Shown here piece after piece: positions 32,522 to 39,922 of a DNA stretch of 64,000 nt. Within the stretch, counting starts at the first letter, position 1. Each line of letters begins with the position of its first letter. Position numbers and translations under genes: made by a program. Origin of the DNA: Lachnospiraceae bacterium (GTDB taxonomy: Bacteria > Bacillota > Clostridia > Lachnospirales > Lachnospiraceae); contig CP107199.1 in assembly GCA_025758065.1 (NCBI GenBank), forward strand, positions 372,001 through 436,000. The letters run 5' to 3'. The notes beneath the pieces were generated by a model. That model had not been told where the DNA came from and searched no databases. It saw only the letters and a list, made by a program, of their open reading frames with translations.

Positions 32522-32560
32522 TAAAAGACCGCCCCTGCGCCAACAGGAACGGCCTCTTAC
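32522..32560 (+). terminator. Imperfect hairpin after the DUF4160 gene
   Basis: AAAAGACCG-CCCCTG pairs with CAGG-CGG-CTCTT around CGCCAA. Without a clean T run after it on the plus strand it is only a possible terminator. Confidence 0.4.
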
Positions 32561-32695
32561 ATAGATCTTCTCTTGCCAGTCTCCCAGCCAGATATAAATC
32601 AGACTTAGACACCTGAATTATATCATCTCCAGGACGTCTGTGCAAGGGGCGTCTTTTTTGTACCCATTTTCACCTCAAAACATAGGAATCCACCA

Positions 32696-32709
32696 TTGCG
32701 ACGTCGCAA
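32696..32709. promoter_or_regulatory. Palindrome TTGCGACGTCGCAA, copy 2
   Basis: It is identical to 19848-19861 and here extended to 16 bp (ATTGCGACGTCGCAAT). It lies 18 bp upstream of the integrase start, over the likely leader, and could be an operator controlling integrase. Confidence 0.6.
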
Positions 32710-32727
32710 TCAAAGGAGAAATGATAT

Positions 32728-33873
32728 ATGCCAAGAAGAAAAAAGCACAGCCGCCTTCCCAACGGCTACGGCTCCATCCGCTACCTGGGAAAGAACCGGA
32801 AGAACCCATATGCAGTCCATCCGCCTGCAAATATCGACGGTGACCGCCCTGCAGCCCTCTGTTACGTTGATGACTGGATGAAGGGCTTCATCATACTGAC
32901 TGCCTACAAAGCCGGCACTTATAAGCCTGGTATGGAAAAGGACCTGCAAGTATTATCTACAGACGAAAAAGATCTGGACACTCTGGCTCAGAAGCTCATG
33001 GCAGACTACAGCCTGATTAAGGGTGTAACTCCACCAGAAAAGCCTAAGACATTTGCTGATGTTTATCAGCTTTTCTACGAAGCAAAGTTCCATGAAGGAA
33101 ACAAATTTTCCCAAAGCAGCAAATACTCCACTCAGGCCGCCTACAAAAACAGTGCTGCACTCCATGACCTTCCATGGGAATCTTTAAGAGCTACTGACTT
33201 TCAAAGCGTCATAGATAACTGTCCGCTGAAACGCAGCAGCATTGAACTGATTCTCAACCTTTTCCACCAGTTATGCGCTTTCGCTGTTGATATGAATATT
33301 TCAGATAAAAACTACAGCCGAAATTTAACGATCACCAAAGACGAAGATGATGAACATGGCGTTCCCTTTACTCCTACAGAGCTAATGACCTTATGGTACC
33401 ATGCAGACAATGATATCGTGGAACTATTGCTCATATTGTGTTATTCTGGCTGGCGTATCACAGAGGCAGGAAAATTACATATTGACTTGGATCAAGGCTA
33501 CTATGAAGGCGGAATAAAAACAAAAGCCGGTAAGGGCCGCATTGTCCCCATCCACTCAGCAGTCTATCCCCTGGTAAAACATCGCTATGAAAAATATGGA
33601 ACACTCCTGCCAATGTGTGCGTATAACTTCCGCCTTAATATGTATAAGATTTTAAATGAGCTTGGTATAGAAAAACATACCCCTCACGATTGCCGTCATA
33701 CTTTTTCCAAACTCTGTGAAGACAGTCATGTAAATGAAAATGACCGGAAGCGTATGATCGGGCATGCATTTGGAAACGATGTTACAAACCGTGTTTACGG
33801 CCACCGTGATTTAAGAGATTTAAAAATAGAAATTGAAAAAATTGACAAAGAATGCTTTGTGACTTTATTGTGA
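32728..33873 (+). CDS. Prophage tyrosine-recombinase integrase
   Basis: This 381-residue integrase has an N-terminal arm/core-binding region (FADVYQLFYEAKF, then KYSTQAAYKNSAALHD) and a catalytic domain. The tetrad is visible as Arg in YSGWRITEAGKL, HDCRHTF (HxxR), and the nucleophile Tyr in GHAFGNDVTNRVYGH. GGAGAAATGATAT precedes the start. Its last six codons and stop lie within the 25 bp attachment repeat, so the C-terminus is encoded by the att core itself. It should catalyse excision and integration of the element. Confidence 0.93.
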   Translation: MPRRKKHSRLPNGYGSIRYLGKNRKNPYAVHPPANIDGDRPAALCYVDDWMKGFIILTAYKAGTYKPGMEKDLQVLSTDEKDLDTLAQKLMADYSLIKGVTPPEKPKTFADVYQLFYEAKFHEGNKFSQSSKYSTQAAYKNSAALHDLPWESLRATDFQSVIDNCPLKRSSIELILNLFHQLCAFAVDMNISDKNYSRNLTITKDEDDEHGVPFTPTELMTLWYHADNDIVELLLILCYSGWRITEAGKLHIDLDQGYYEGGIKTKAGKGRIVPIHSAVYPLVKHRYEKYGTLLPMCAYNFRLNMYKILNELGIEKHTPHDCRHTFSKLCEDSHVNENDRKRMIGHAFGNDVTNRVYGHRDLRDLKIEIEKIDKECFVTLL

Positions 33874-33880
33874 CCAATAG
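33856..33880 (+). other. Prophage attachment repeat, right end
   Basis: It is identical to 18284-18308 and overlaps the integrase stop codon. Sequence beyond 33880 does not match that beyond 18308, marking the edge of the element. Confidence 0.88.
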
Positions 33881-34043
33881 ACCCCAAGAATACTCATTTT
33901 TTCTAAAGTGTCCTAAAGACCGGATATTGAAGAAAACCGCATAAAACCTTGCTTTTTACGCGGTTTCCATTCAATTCCGATTACTTCAAAACGGTAAAGT
34001 TTTTAATAAATTTTAAGACAAGTCCCTATTATTTAAAAGCAAA

Positions 34044-34115
34044 ACATAAAAAGACCTGTCACCGTCCCTGCCGCGAATCTTACTACGCCGCTGAAGAAAT
34101 GACAGGCCTTTTATG
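34044..34115. terminator. Large-loop hairpin between prophage and ttdB
   Basis: ACATAAAAAGaCCTGTCA at 34044-34061 pairs with TGACAGGcCTTTTATGT at 34100-34115 around about 38 nt. A T-rich stretch follows on the minus strand. It may terminate transcription from the tartrate genes or be a remnant element. The rest of 33881-34364 holds no gene. Confidence 0.45.
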
Positions 34116-34212
34116 TCTGCTGCTTTATTCTCTTATACTCATACCCCAAAAAATCTCAAACCTGCGTTTCGTGCCAAATCGCCATTTTCCCAGGCAGTCT
34201 GCTATTTAGTTT

Positions 34213-34359
34213 CAGTTCAGCCATGCGCTGGTTTGAATGAGAAAGTATATTGCACGCTTACTTACATAAGCACTTTTTCATCCAAATCAGCATATGGTGA
34301 ACCCACCATGCTTCTTGTTTTCATGAATATGGAAACAAGAAGATGTCATGGCTGAACTG
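34213..34359. repeat. Two-hairpin element (family C), full-length copy 1
   Basis: Ends CAGTTCAGCCATG and CATGGCTGAACTG are perfect inverses. Inside are two hairpins: GCTGGTTTGAATGAGAAAGT with ACTTTTTCATCCAAATCAGC, and CTTCTTGTTTTCAT with its inverse. A 145 bp relative lies at 43117-43261 and a 70 bp short form at 61545-61614. It sits just past the ttdB stop. Confidence 0.82.
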
Positions 34360-34364
34360 TAACG

Positions 34365-34991
34365 CTATTTAATAAAACTTACATGCTTGCAGATTTCTTC
34401 ATAAACTTTTTCCTTACGCTCATTGAATACAACCTTATTTTCCTCAAACAGGTTTCTTCCTTCTGTATCAATTGATACGATAAGCGGTCCGAATTCCTTA
34501 ACACGGCAGTTCCACAGTGTTTCAGGCATTCCCAGGTCACGCCACTCTGCTCGGACGATCTCTTCTACCTCTGTTGCTGCCACTACTGCATTTCCAGCCG
34601 GGAATACACAATGGATAGCCTTAAAGTTCTTACACGCATATTCAGTGTTTGGTCCCATACCGCCTTTTCCTACGATCACTTTTACACCGGTCTGTTCTAC
34701 AAATTCCTTCTCGAACTTCTCCATACGCATACTAGTGGTCGGTCCTACGGAAACCATTTCAAACTTGTCATTTTCTAAAGGACGGATGATCGGGCCTGCA
34801 TGGAAAATAGCATTGTTTCTCACATCTACAGGCAGTGGTCTGTGTTCTTCTACCAGACGGCGGTGAGCTACGTCACGGCAAGTTGTTAAGTTACCATTTA
34901 AGTAAATAATGTCACCGATATGGATATCTTTTAAATCTTCGTCACTGATTGGTGTTGTTAAAATTTTCTTTCCATCTTTGATCTCTAACAT
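34365..34991 (-). CDS. ttdB: L(+)-tartrate dehydratase beta subunit
   Basis: This 208-residue protein of the class I fumarase/tartrate dehydratase beta family is close to E. coli TtdB in length and sequence. It shares KKILTTPI, GDIIYLNG, AIFHAGPI, MVSVGPTTSMRMEKFE and VGKGGMGP. The C-terminal half (FGPLIVSIDTEGRNLFEENK) is also shared. With TtdA it dehydrates L-tartrate to oxaloacetate using an Fe-S cluster held by the alpha subunit. Its ATG overlaps the ttdA stop (TAATG), so the two are translationally coupled. A fumarase role is possible but less likely given the close match to TtdB. Confidence 0.88.
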   Translation of the reverse strand: MLEIKDGKKILTTPISDEDLKDIHIGDIIYLNGNLTTCRDVAHRRLVEEHRPLPVDVRNNAIFHAGPIIRPLENDKFEMVSVGPTTSMRMEKFEKEFVEQTGVKVIVGKGGMGPNTEYACKNFKAIHCVFPAGNAVVAATEVEEIVRAEWRDLGMPETLWNCRVKEFGPLIVSIDTEGRNLFEENKVVFNERKEKVYEEICKHVSFIK

Positions 34992-35890
34992 TATAAAGTC
35001 ACCCCCGAATGAGTTGTAATTGTATAGTTAAGGTCCTTATCGAAAATAATGTGGCCGCGGCGGTGAGACCAGCATCCTACGTTTACTGCTACACCAATGG
35101 CAGATGGATGTCTTGCAGTATTTTCAATATGTACGCCCATAACAGAGTACTTTCCGCCCATTCCCTGCGGTCCAAGGCCGATCTCATTGATGCCGTCTTC
35201 TAACAGTTTTTCCATGCTTGCTGCTCTTTCATTTTCATTGTGGCTGCCTAAAGGACGCATAAGAGCTTTCTTGGAAAGGAGAGCTGCTGTTTCTACGGAA
35301 GTTGCAACACCAACACCAACTAACAGTGGAGGACATGCATTTAAACCATAGGAAGTCATAACATCCAGTACGAAACGGGTAACACCTTCATAACCTGCGC
35401 CTGGCATTAATACCATTGCTTTTCCAGGAAGTGTACAGCCACCACCTGCCATATATGCGTAAATCTCACATTTATCACTGTTTGGAACGATATCCCAGAA
35501 TACAGTAGGAGTTCCCTTACCAACGTTCTTGCCTGTGTTGTACTCATCAAAGGTCTCTACACTATTGTGACGAAGAGGTGCATCCACTGTTGCTCTTACA
35601 ACAGCCTCTTTTAACAGTACTTCCAGGTCATCGATCAGTGGGAATTTGGTTCCGCACTTTACCCAGAACTGAAGGACACCTGTATCCTGACAGGAAGGAC
35701 GGTTTAATTTTACTGCCAAATCCTGATTGCGCTTCATAGTCTGATAAATTACTTTTGATAATGGGCTGTCTTCCTTTTCTGCCAGTTCATCTAACTTGAC
35801 AATGATGTCGTCTGGCAGTTTCTTACCGATATGGGCAACAAAGTGCGCCATATAATTGGTAAGCTGCTCTACCTGTTCTGTTCTGCTCAT
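34991..35890 (-). CDS. ttdA: L(+)-tartrate dehydratase alpha subunit
   Basis: This 299-residue Fe-S subunit has cluster-binding cysteines in RPSCQDTG, AGGGCTLPGKA and NVGCWSHRRGH, and substrate-binding stretches DAPLRHNSVETFDEYNTGKN and GIGPQGM-like GLGPQGMGGK. It matches E. coli TtdA in length and most conserved motifs. It acts in the cytoplasm, is sensitive to oxygen, and feeds oxaloacetate to the Na+-pump decarboxylase or to succinate formation. A dicarboxylate transporter gene lies just upstream in the same direction. Confidence 0.9.
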   Translation of the reverse strand: MSRTEQVEQLTNYMAHFVAHIGKKLPDDIIVKLDELAEKEDSPLSKVIYQTMKRNQDLAVKLNRPSCQDTGVLQFWVKCGTKFPLIDDLEVLLKEAVVRATVDAPLRHNSVETFDEYNTGKNVGKGTPTVFWDIVPNSDKCEIYAYMAGGGCTLPGKAMVLMPGAGYEGVTRFVLDVMTSYGLNACPPLLVGVGVATSVETAALLSKKALMRPLGSHNENERAASMEKLLEDGINEIGLGPQGMGGKYSVMGVHIENTARHPSAIGVAVNVGCWSHRRGHIIFDKDLNYTITTHSGVTL

Positions 35891-36058
35891 GTTTAAGCCT
35901 CCTTAAATAAATAACATGTAATGATATGATGTGAGTGTCAAAAGTAAATTTTGCCACTCACTGATGTAACCTGATTGCTCCATTGCTATGCAATTCCCGC
36001 AATCCTCAAACATCATGATATTCATTGTTCCACTTCTTATAAACTGTTCCCATGTATG

Positions 36059-37324
36059 CTACGGGAAAAATGGAAATGCAATTGGTAAAATGATCATGCT
36101 GACTATGGTCGCGATCACAATTAACGGCAGTCCTGACTTTGTATAATCTAAGAAAGTGTAACCGCCTGCTCCAAGTACCATGGTATTTGCCGGCATTCCA
36201 ATAGGTGTTGCATACGCGCAGGAACCGCCGATAACGCAAGCCATAAGTACGGCTCTTGGATCTGCTCCCATTCCCTGTGCAATGGAAACACAGATGGGAA
36301 CTAAAAGTGCTGTAGTTGCTGTATTGGACATGAAGTTTGTCATGATACAGCAGAGCATAAATACTGCAAAAGTTAAAACATAAGGTGAAGGATTTTCGCC
36401 TAGCAGATTCATTACTGTTTCTGCCACCATTTCACCTGCGCCTGTTTTTTCAAGGGCTGCTGCCAGTGAAAGGGTTCCACCAAATAAGAAAATGGTCTTC
36501 AAATCAATGGAATTTAATGCCTGTTTTTCAGAGATAACACCGGTAATGATCAATGCCAAAGCTCCTATGCATCCTGAAATATACAATTTAATGCCGATTT
36601 TTTTTTCAAAGATCATAGCCAGTAAAGTAAGCACCAGGATCACCAGTGACAGTTTCTGCTTCCAGACCGGTACATTACTGTAATCAGCTGTGGTATCAAA
36701 CGCCCCATCATCTTTTGGCTGTCTGTCCGGTAAAAGCTTCATACCAAGTGTGGTGTAAAAAAGTGTTCCACAGATGAGGATCGGAAACCCTACAATGGCA
36801 TATTCAAAAAATCCAAAGCTAAGTCCGATCTCTGATAAAGCACTCTGGGCGATCATGTTGCCCGGTGCACCGATCAGCGAAAGATTACCGCCCATAGCTG
36901 CCGCAAATACTAAAGGCATCAATAGTTTAGAACGGGAATAACCGGATTTTGCTGCAATACCGATCACAACAGGAATCAGTACGGCCGCTGTACCGGTGTT
37001 TGAAAGAACGCCGCTCATCATTCCTACAATGATCATAACGGCTGCGATCAGCATTCTTTCGGATTTAGCAAATTTTGTAACAATGCCGCCGATCTTATTG
37101 GCCATACCTGTTTCAAAAAATGCACCTCCTACAATAAACATTGCCACAAAGAGAATTACATTGCTGTCAATAAAATCTGCAAATGCCGTCTTCGCATCCA
37201 GAACCCCAGTAACAATCAGACCTACACAAACGATCATGGATGTTACCCCCAGCGGGATCTTCTCCATTACAAACATTACAATTGCAAACAAGAGAAACAG
37301 GATGGTTATAGTTGATGGACTCAT
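36059..37324 (-). CDS. DASS-family dicarboxylate/tartrate transporter
   Basis: This 421-residue membrane transporter of the SLC13/CitT type has about eleven hydrophobic segments. The family's signature loops are SNTGTAAVLIPVVIGIA and, near the C-terminus, NFMSNTATTALLVPICVSIA. GGGGGAG precedes the ATG. Gene order (transporter then ttdA-ttdB) and the E. coli TtdT precedent suggest L-tartrate uptake in exchange for succinate or another dicarboxylate. It is followed by 168 bp before ttdA with no clear terminator, so the three may be one operon. Confidence 0.88.
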   Translation of the reverse strand: MSPSTITILFLLFAIVMFVMEKIPLGVTSMIVCVGLIVTGVLDAKTAFADFIDSNVILFVAMFIVGGAFFETGMANKIGGIVTKFAKSERMLIAAVMIIVGMMSGVLSNTGTAAVLIPVVIGIAAKSGYSRSKLLMPLVFAAAMGGNLSLIGAPGNMIAQSALSEIGLSFGFFEYAIVGFPILICGTLFYTTLGMKLLPDRQPKDDGAFDTTADYSNVPVWKQKLSLVILVLTLLAMIFEKKIGIKLYISGCIGALALIITGVISEKQALNSIDLKTIFLFGGTLSLAAALEKTGAGEMVAETVMNLLGENPSPYVLTFAVFMLCCIMTNFMSNTATTALLVPICVSIAQGMGADPRAVLMACVIGGSCAYATPIGMPANTMVLGAGGYTFLDYTKSGLPLIVIATIVSMIILPIAFPFFP

Positions 37325-37465
37325 AAACTCCCCCTTCGGTTTTATAAAACTGTATAAACCTTATTCATTTTTTAAGGTACTTTGTAACTGGTGTCCCGCC
37401 TGCCAGTCAGAACACTTATGTTTCGCAGCTGCTGTCCTGGATCATTATTATTTTATATCTTGTAT

Positions 37466-37535
37466 TTGATATTTTATATTTAATAATGTATCCATTTCGT
37501 GTTTTTATAATAGAACAGAACGCTGTAATTGTCAA
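37466..37535 (-). promoter_or_regulatory. Promoter and candidate operator of the tartrate transporter operon
   Basis: On the minus strand TTGACA (37530-37535) and TATTAT (37507-37512) are 17 bp apart. Just downstream, 37466-37495 carries ATATTTTATATT...TGTATCCATTT (plus strand). Almost the same words occur before the DUF1847 gene at 39840-39861. That makes a shared operator for one of the two GntR regulators plausible. Confidence 0.6.
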
Positions 37536-37602
37536 TAGTAATTTACCAATTCAGCGTTCTGCATATTCTTTTTGATATTTTATTGTGCATATATAACAAA
37601 TC

Positions 37603-37620
37603 CCCGCTGGTTGCGGGGAA
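37603..37620. terminator. Short hairpin in the transporter-regulator gap
   Basis: TCCCCGC-tggt-GCGGGGA is perfect but lacks a T run. It lies just before the palindromic element at 37633. Possible transcript end for the gntR gene on the minus strand. Confidence 0.4.
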
Positions 37621-37632
37621 GTCATATCTTTT

Positions 37633-37801
37633 TACTAGTATAATCCACGATAATTACCGATCCCTTACACGCAGGATAAATTTTCATGTGCAAGGAAGCT
37701 GAATGAGGCGATGCCGGTAGCATCGTCGATTGAAGCTAACGCGGCAGATGGAAATTTAGACAAGTGAAAGGGGCGGATAATTATTGTGGATTATACTAGT
37801 A
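37633..37801. repeat. 169 bp palindromic element at the 3' end of gntR
   Basis: Left end TACTAGTATAATCCAC plus ATAATTA and the right end are inverse repeats (24 of 26). A central hairpin CGATGC-cggta-GCATCG lies near 37714-37730. The right end contains the TAG stop codon of the GntR gene. Its paired steps follow the same order as the elements at 2833 and 12412. Confidence 0.75.
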
Positions 37802-38437
37802 TCTTGTCAGTACATCATTCATGCTTCGGATAATATGAAATACCATTTTCTCACCTGCCTGCTTCGGATCCCCGCTTTCAAGAGCTGCCAATATCTGTCT
37901 GTGCTCTTCCTGGGAATTTCTGGCATACTCTTCTTCTGTGGACTTTAAGCCCATGGAAAGACCGTTCCACATCTCTGACAGCATTGTTTTTAGCTTTTCA
38001 TTTCCTGCTGCTGTCCAGATCTCATAGTGGAAAGACTGGTTATAATTAGAATAACTGCTGGAATCCTTTTTCTCCAGGGCCTCATCTGCCATTTCCAGAC
38101 ATTTTCTTATATCAGAAAGATCCGCTTTTCTCTGACAGCAGAGTACACAGGCTGCACTTTCTAAAGCTGCTCTGATTTCATAATGCTCTCTTATGGTTGT
38201 TTCATTTAAGCCAAGAACGGTTGCGCCCTTATTCTGTTTTAAGTCAATGAGGCCATCTCTTGCCAGGATTTGAAATGCCTCCCGCACTGGTGTAACTGAT
38301 ACACCAAGCTGCTGGGCCGTAGACTCCAGTGTAATGACCTCTCCTTCGTTTATCTGCTTTGAAATAATGGCTTTGCGCAGCGCAGAAGCCACTCTTTCCC
38401 TTGCAGGCAGCAATTTGATTGGTTTTAATGTAACCAT
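37796..38437 (-). CDS. GntR/FadR-type (FCD) regulator 1
   Basis: This 213-residue repressor has an N-terminal winged helix (VASALRKAIISKQINEGEVI, then QQLGVSVTPVREAFQIL) and a C-terminal all-helical FCD ligand domain (EHYEIRAALESAACVLCCQR ... FHIIRSMND). AAGGGATAG precedes the ATG. It lies 42 bp after the second GntR gene and is probably co-transcribed with it and the DUF1847 gene. By location it likely senses tartrate or a related dicarboxylate. The final residues (RY-stop) come from the end of a palindromic element. Confidence 0.9.
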   Translation of the reverse strand: MVTLKPIKLLPARERVASALRKAIISKQINEGEVITLESTAQQLGVSVTPVREAFQILARDGLIDLKQNKGATVLGLNETTIREHYEIRAALESAACVLCCQRKADLSDIRKCLEMADEALEKKDSSSYSNYNQSFHYEIWTAAGNEKLKTMLSEMWNGLSMGLKSTEEEYARNSQEEHRQILAALESGDPKQAGEKMVFHIIRSMNDVLTRY

Positions 38438-38479
38438 ATATATCTATCCCTTCTTTTACCTTATATATCTTTTACCTGT

Positions 38480-39082
38480 TTACTGTCCCTTATGGAGCGC
38501 AGCCAGTTTTTCTGCCATTTTCCTAAAATATGCCTCTAATAGTCCGGCTCCTTCTTCTTTCTTTCCAGACTTCCAGCTTTCGATACACTTACTTAATAAT
38601 ATCTCTTCCTCTGCCTTCTCCTGCACATTTCCCCATACACATTCCGGGTTACGTCTGGATATGACAAAATAAAGGTATATCTCGGTTACAGTCTCCAGAT
38701 TTTTTCTGAAAAGACTGTAAGGATAATTTTGCCAGATCTCCCTGTGGAAGTTTAACTCCCCCTCAGGAAGCTCTTCTAATTCTTCTTCCCTTAAATTCTG
38801 TAAAAACTGGATTTCCAGACTACAAGCGTTTTTTAAAATATGACGGAAATAATCTTCTGTAAGAGAAGCCACCCGTACATGATTGTTCGGCAGACGGTCG
38901 ATCAGTCCCTGGTATTCTAATAAGATCAGCGCTTCCCGCACTGGCATACGGGATACTCCCAGACCTTCTGCCAGCTCATTCTGGGTCATCTCACTGCCAT
39001 CAGGTATATTTCCTGCCAATATTTCATCCCGCAAAAGCTCAACAATACTGCCCTGCTTCTTCTTATTTCCAATATACTCCAT
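38480..39082 (-). CDS. GntR/FadR-type (FCD) regulator 2
   Basis: This 200-residue paralogue of the neighbouring regulator has a winged helix (IVELLRDEILAGNIPDGSEM, then AEGLGVSRMPVREALILLEY) and a shorter helical effector domain. The ligand-domain histidine pattern is weaker than in regulator 1, so metal/ligand binding may differ. GTGAGG precedes the ATG. Two different GntR genes in tandem suggest control by two ligands or a heteromeric repressor. Confidence 0.88.
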   Translation of the reverse strand: MEYIGNKKKQGSIVELLRDEILAGNIPDGSEMTQNELAEGLGVSRMPVREALILLEYQGLIDRLPNNHVRVASLTEDYFRHILKNACSLEIQFLQNLREEELEELPEGELNFHREIWQNYPYSLFRKNLETVTEIYLYFVISRRNPECVWGNVQEKAEEEILLSKCIESWKSGKKEEGAGLLEAYFRKMAEKLAALHKGQ

Positions 39083-39144
39083 TTATTTTGTCCTCACTTT
39101 TCAAGTCTCCAAAATCCAGATTCCCCGGAAATACTCCTGATGCT

Positions 39145-39774
39145 TTACTGTAATCTCTTTTTATAATATCCTTCTGCACAGTAAATAGCACCGCACGGAT
39201 TGTGTGCCAGTACCCGGTCCTTTGCCACCAGCGTTGTTACCATCTGCTTCGAATATTTATAAAACATAGAATCATGTCCCACACAAAGCCCCAATGCAAT
39301 ATTAAACTCTGTTTCCTGGGAATTTAAAAATTCTGCCTGGGCAATGGGATTACACATTGGCTCAAATGCATCAGCATTGACCTTCTTTTCTTTTGGTATC
39401 CCTACGGATTCTTTTGGGAAACCACCAGTCTTACAGATCACTGAAACTACATCAAATCCCTGAGCCATTAATAGATCCGCTACAATACGTGCCTCTTTTC
39501 GCAGTCCCCTGCAAAATGCCAGTCCTATCTTTTTATAACCCATTTTTTTACAAAATTCCACTGTTTCCTTTAATCTTGGCCACTGACAATAACCTTCTCC
39601 CTCAATCTCAGAACATTTTACATAGAACTCATGATTTTCTTCCAATGCATATTTTTCAAAGGCATTGTTCATTTTCTCCTGTTCCCGCATAGGACAGTTT
39701 TTCGGCATTTTCTCTCTTACCGCTGGATCTTGTGATCCGCAGGCTAATATATTACATTTTGCGCAAGTATACAT
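39145..39774 (-). CDS. DUF1847 metal-binding protein
   Basis: This 209-residue cytoplasmic protein has a cysteine-rich N-terminus (MYTCAKCNILACGS, NCPMREQ) and later conserved patterns GLAFCRGLRKEARIVADLL, VSVICKTGG, CNPIAQAEFLN, LGLCVGHDSMFYKYSK and HNPCGAIYCAE, as in DUF1847 proteins. The cysteines suggest a metal or Fe-S site. Its function is unknown. It is the first gene of an operon with the two GntR regulators, and its promoter region shares a motif with the tartrate transporter promoter. Confidence 0.85.
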   Translation of the reverse strand: MYTCAKCNILACGSQDPAVREKMPKNCPMREQEKMNNAFEKYALEENHEFYVKCSEIEGEGYCQWPRLKETVEFCKKMGYKKIGLAFCRGLRKEARIVADLLMAQGFDVVSVICKTGGFPKESVGIPKEKKVNADAFEPMCNPIAQAEFLNSQETEFNIALGLCVGHDSMFYKYSKQMVTTLVAKDRVLAHNPCGAIYCAEGYYKKRLQ

Positions 39775-39922
39775 CTTTTCTTCCCTCCGAGTTTTATTAT
39801 CCTCCTGATACAGGATTTCTGATCTTTTAATTTTGACATCATATTTTATATTGTATCCATTTTTGCATAAAAGTAAAGAGCCGGCATAACAGTTTTACCT
39901 GTTTTGTCTGCTCTCTTTTAAC

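Larger units (their letters stand above)
18284..33880. mobile_element. Remnant prophage with contractile-type tail genes, no head genes
   Basis: The element is bounded by the 25 bp repeat and carries a tyrosine integrase at its right end. From right to left it holds cargo genes, CI/ImmA immunity genes, Cro, an antirepressor cut off at its C-terminus, a tape measure cut off at its N-terminus, PBSX-like baseplate genes, a tail fibre, holin-type genes, two small toxin loci and an endolysin. Terminase, portal, capsid, sheath and tube genes are missing. It cannot make phage alone. It resembles a decayed prophage rather than a functional tailocin, because sheath and tube are absent. Confidence 0.85.

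Noticed and set aside
18284..33880. Functional tailocin (R-type bacteriocin)
   Set aside because: Sheath and tube genes are missing and the tape measure is truncated, so an assembled contractile tail is not expected.
18221..34013. Second direct repeat TTAATAAATTTTAAG (18221-18235 and 33998-34012) as the attachment site
   Set aside because: It is AT-rich, shorter (15 bp) and lies outside the exact 25 bp repeat that abuts the integrase; chance similarity is more likely.
34113..34355. Small protein ending LLVFMNMETRRCHG, also readable at 61553-61735 on the minus strand
   Set aside because: The shared ending is simply the family C hairpin element read in one frame; the upstream parts are unrelated and there is no ribosome binding site.
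34365..35890. Fumarase (two-subunit class I) instead of tartrate dehydratase
   Set aside because: Lengths and many motifs follow E. coli TtdA/TtdB, and a DASS transporter with GntR regulators is adjacent; fumarase remains a minor alternative.
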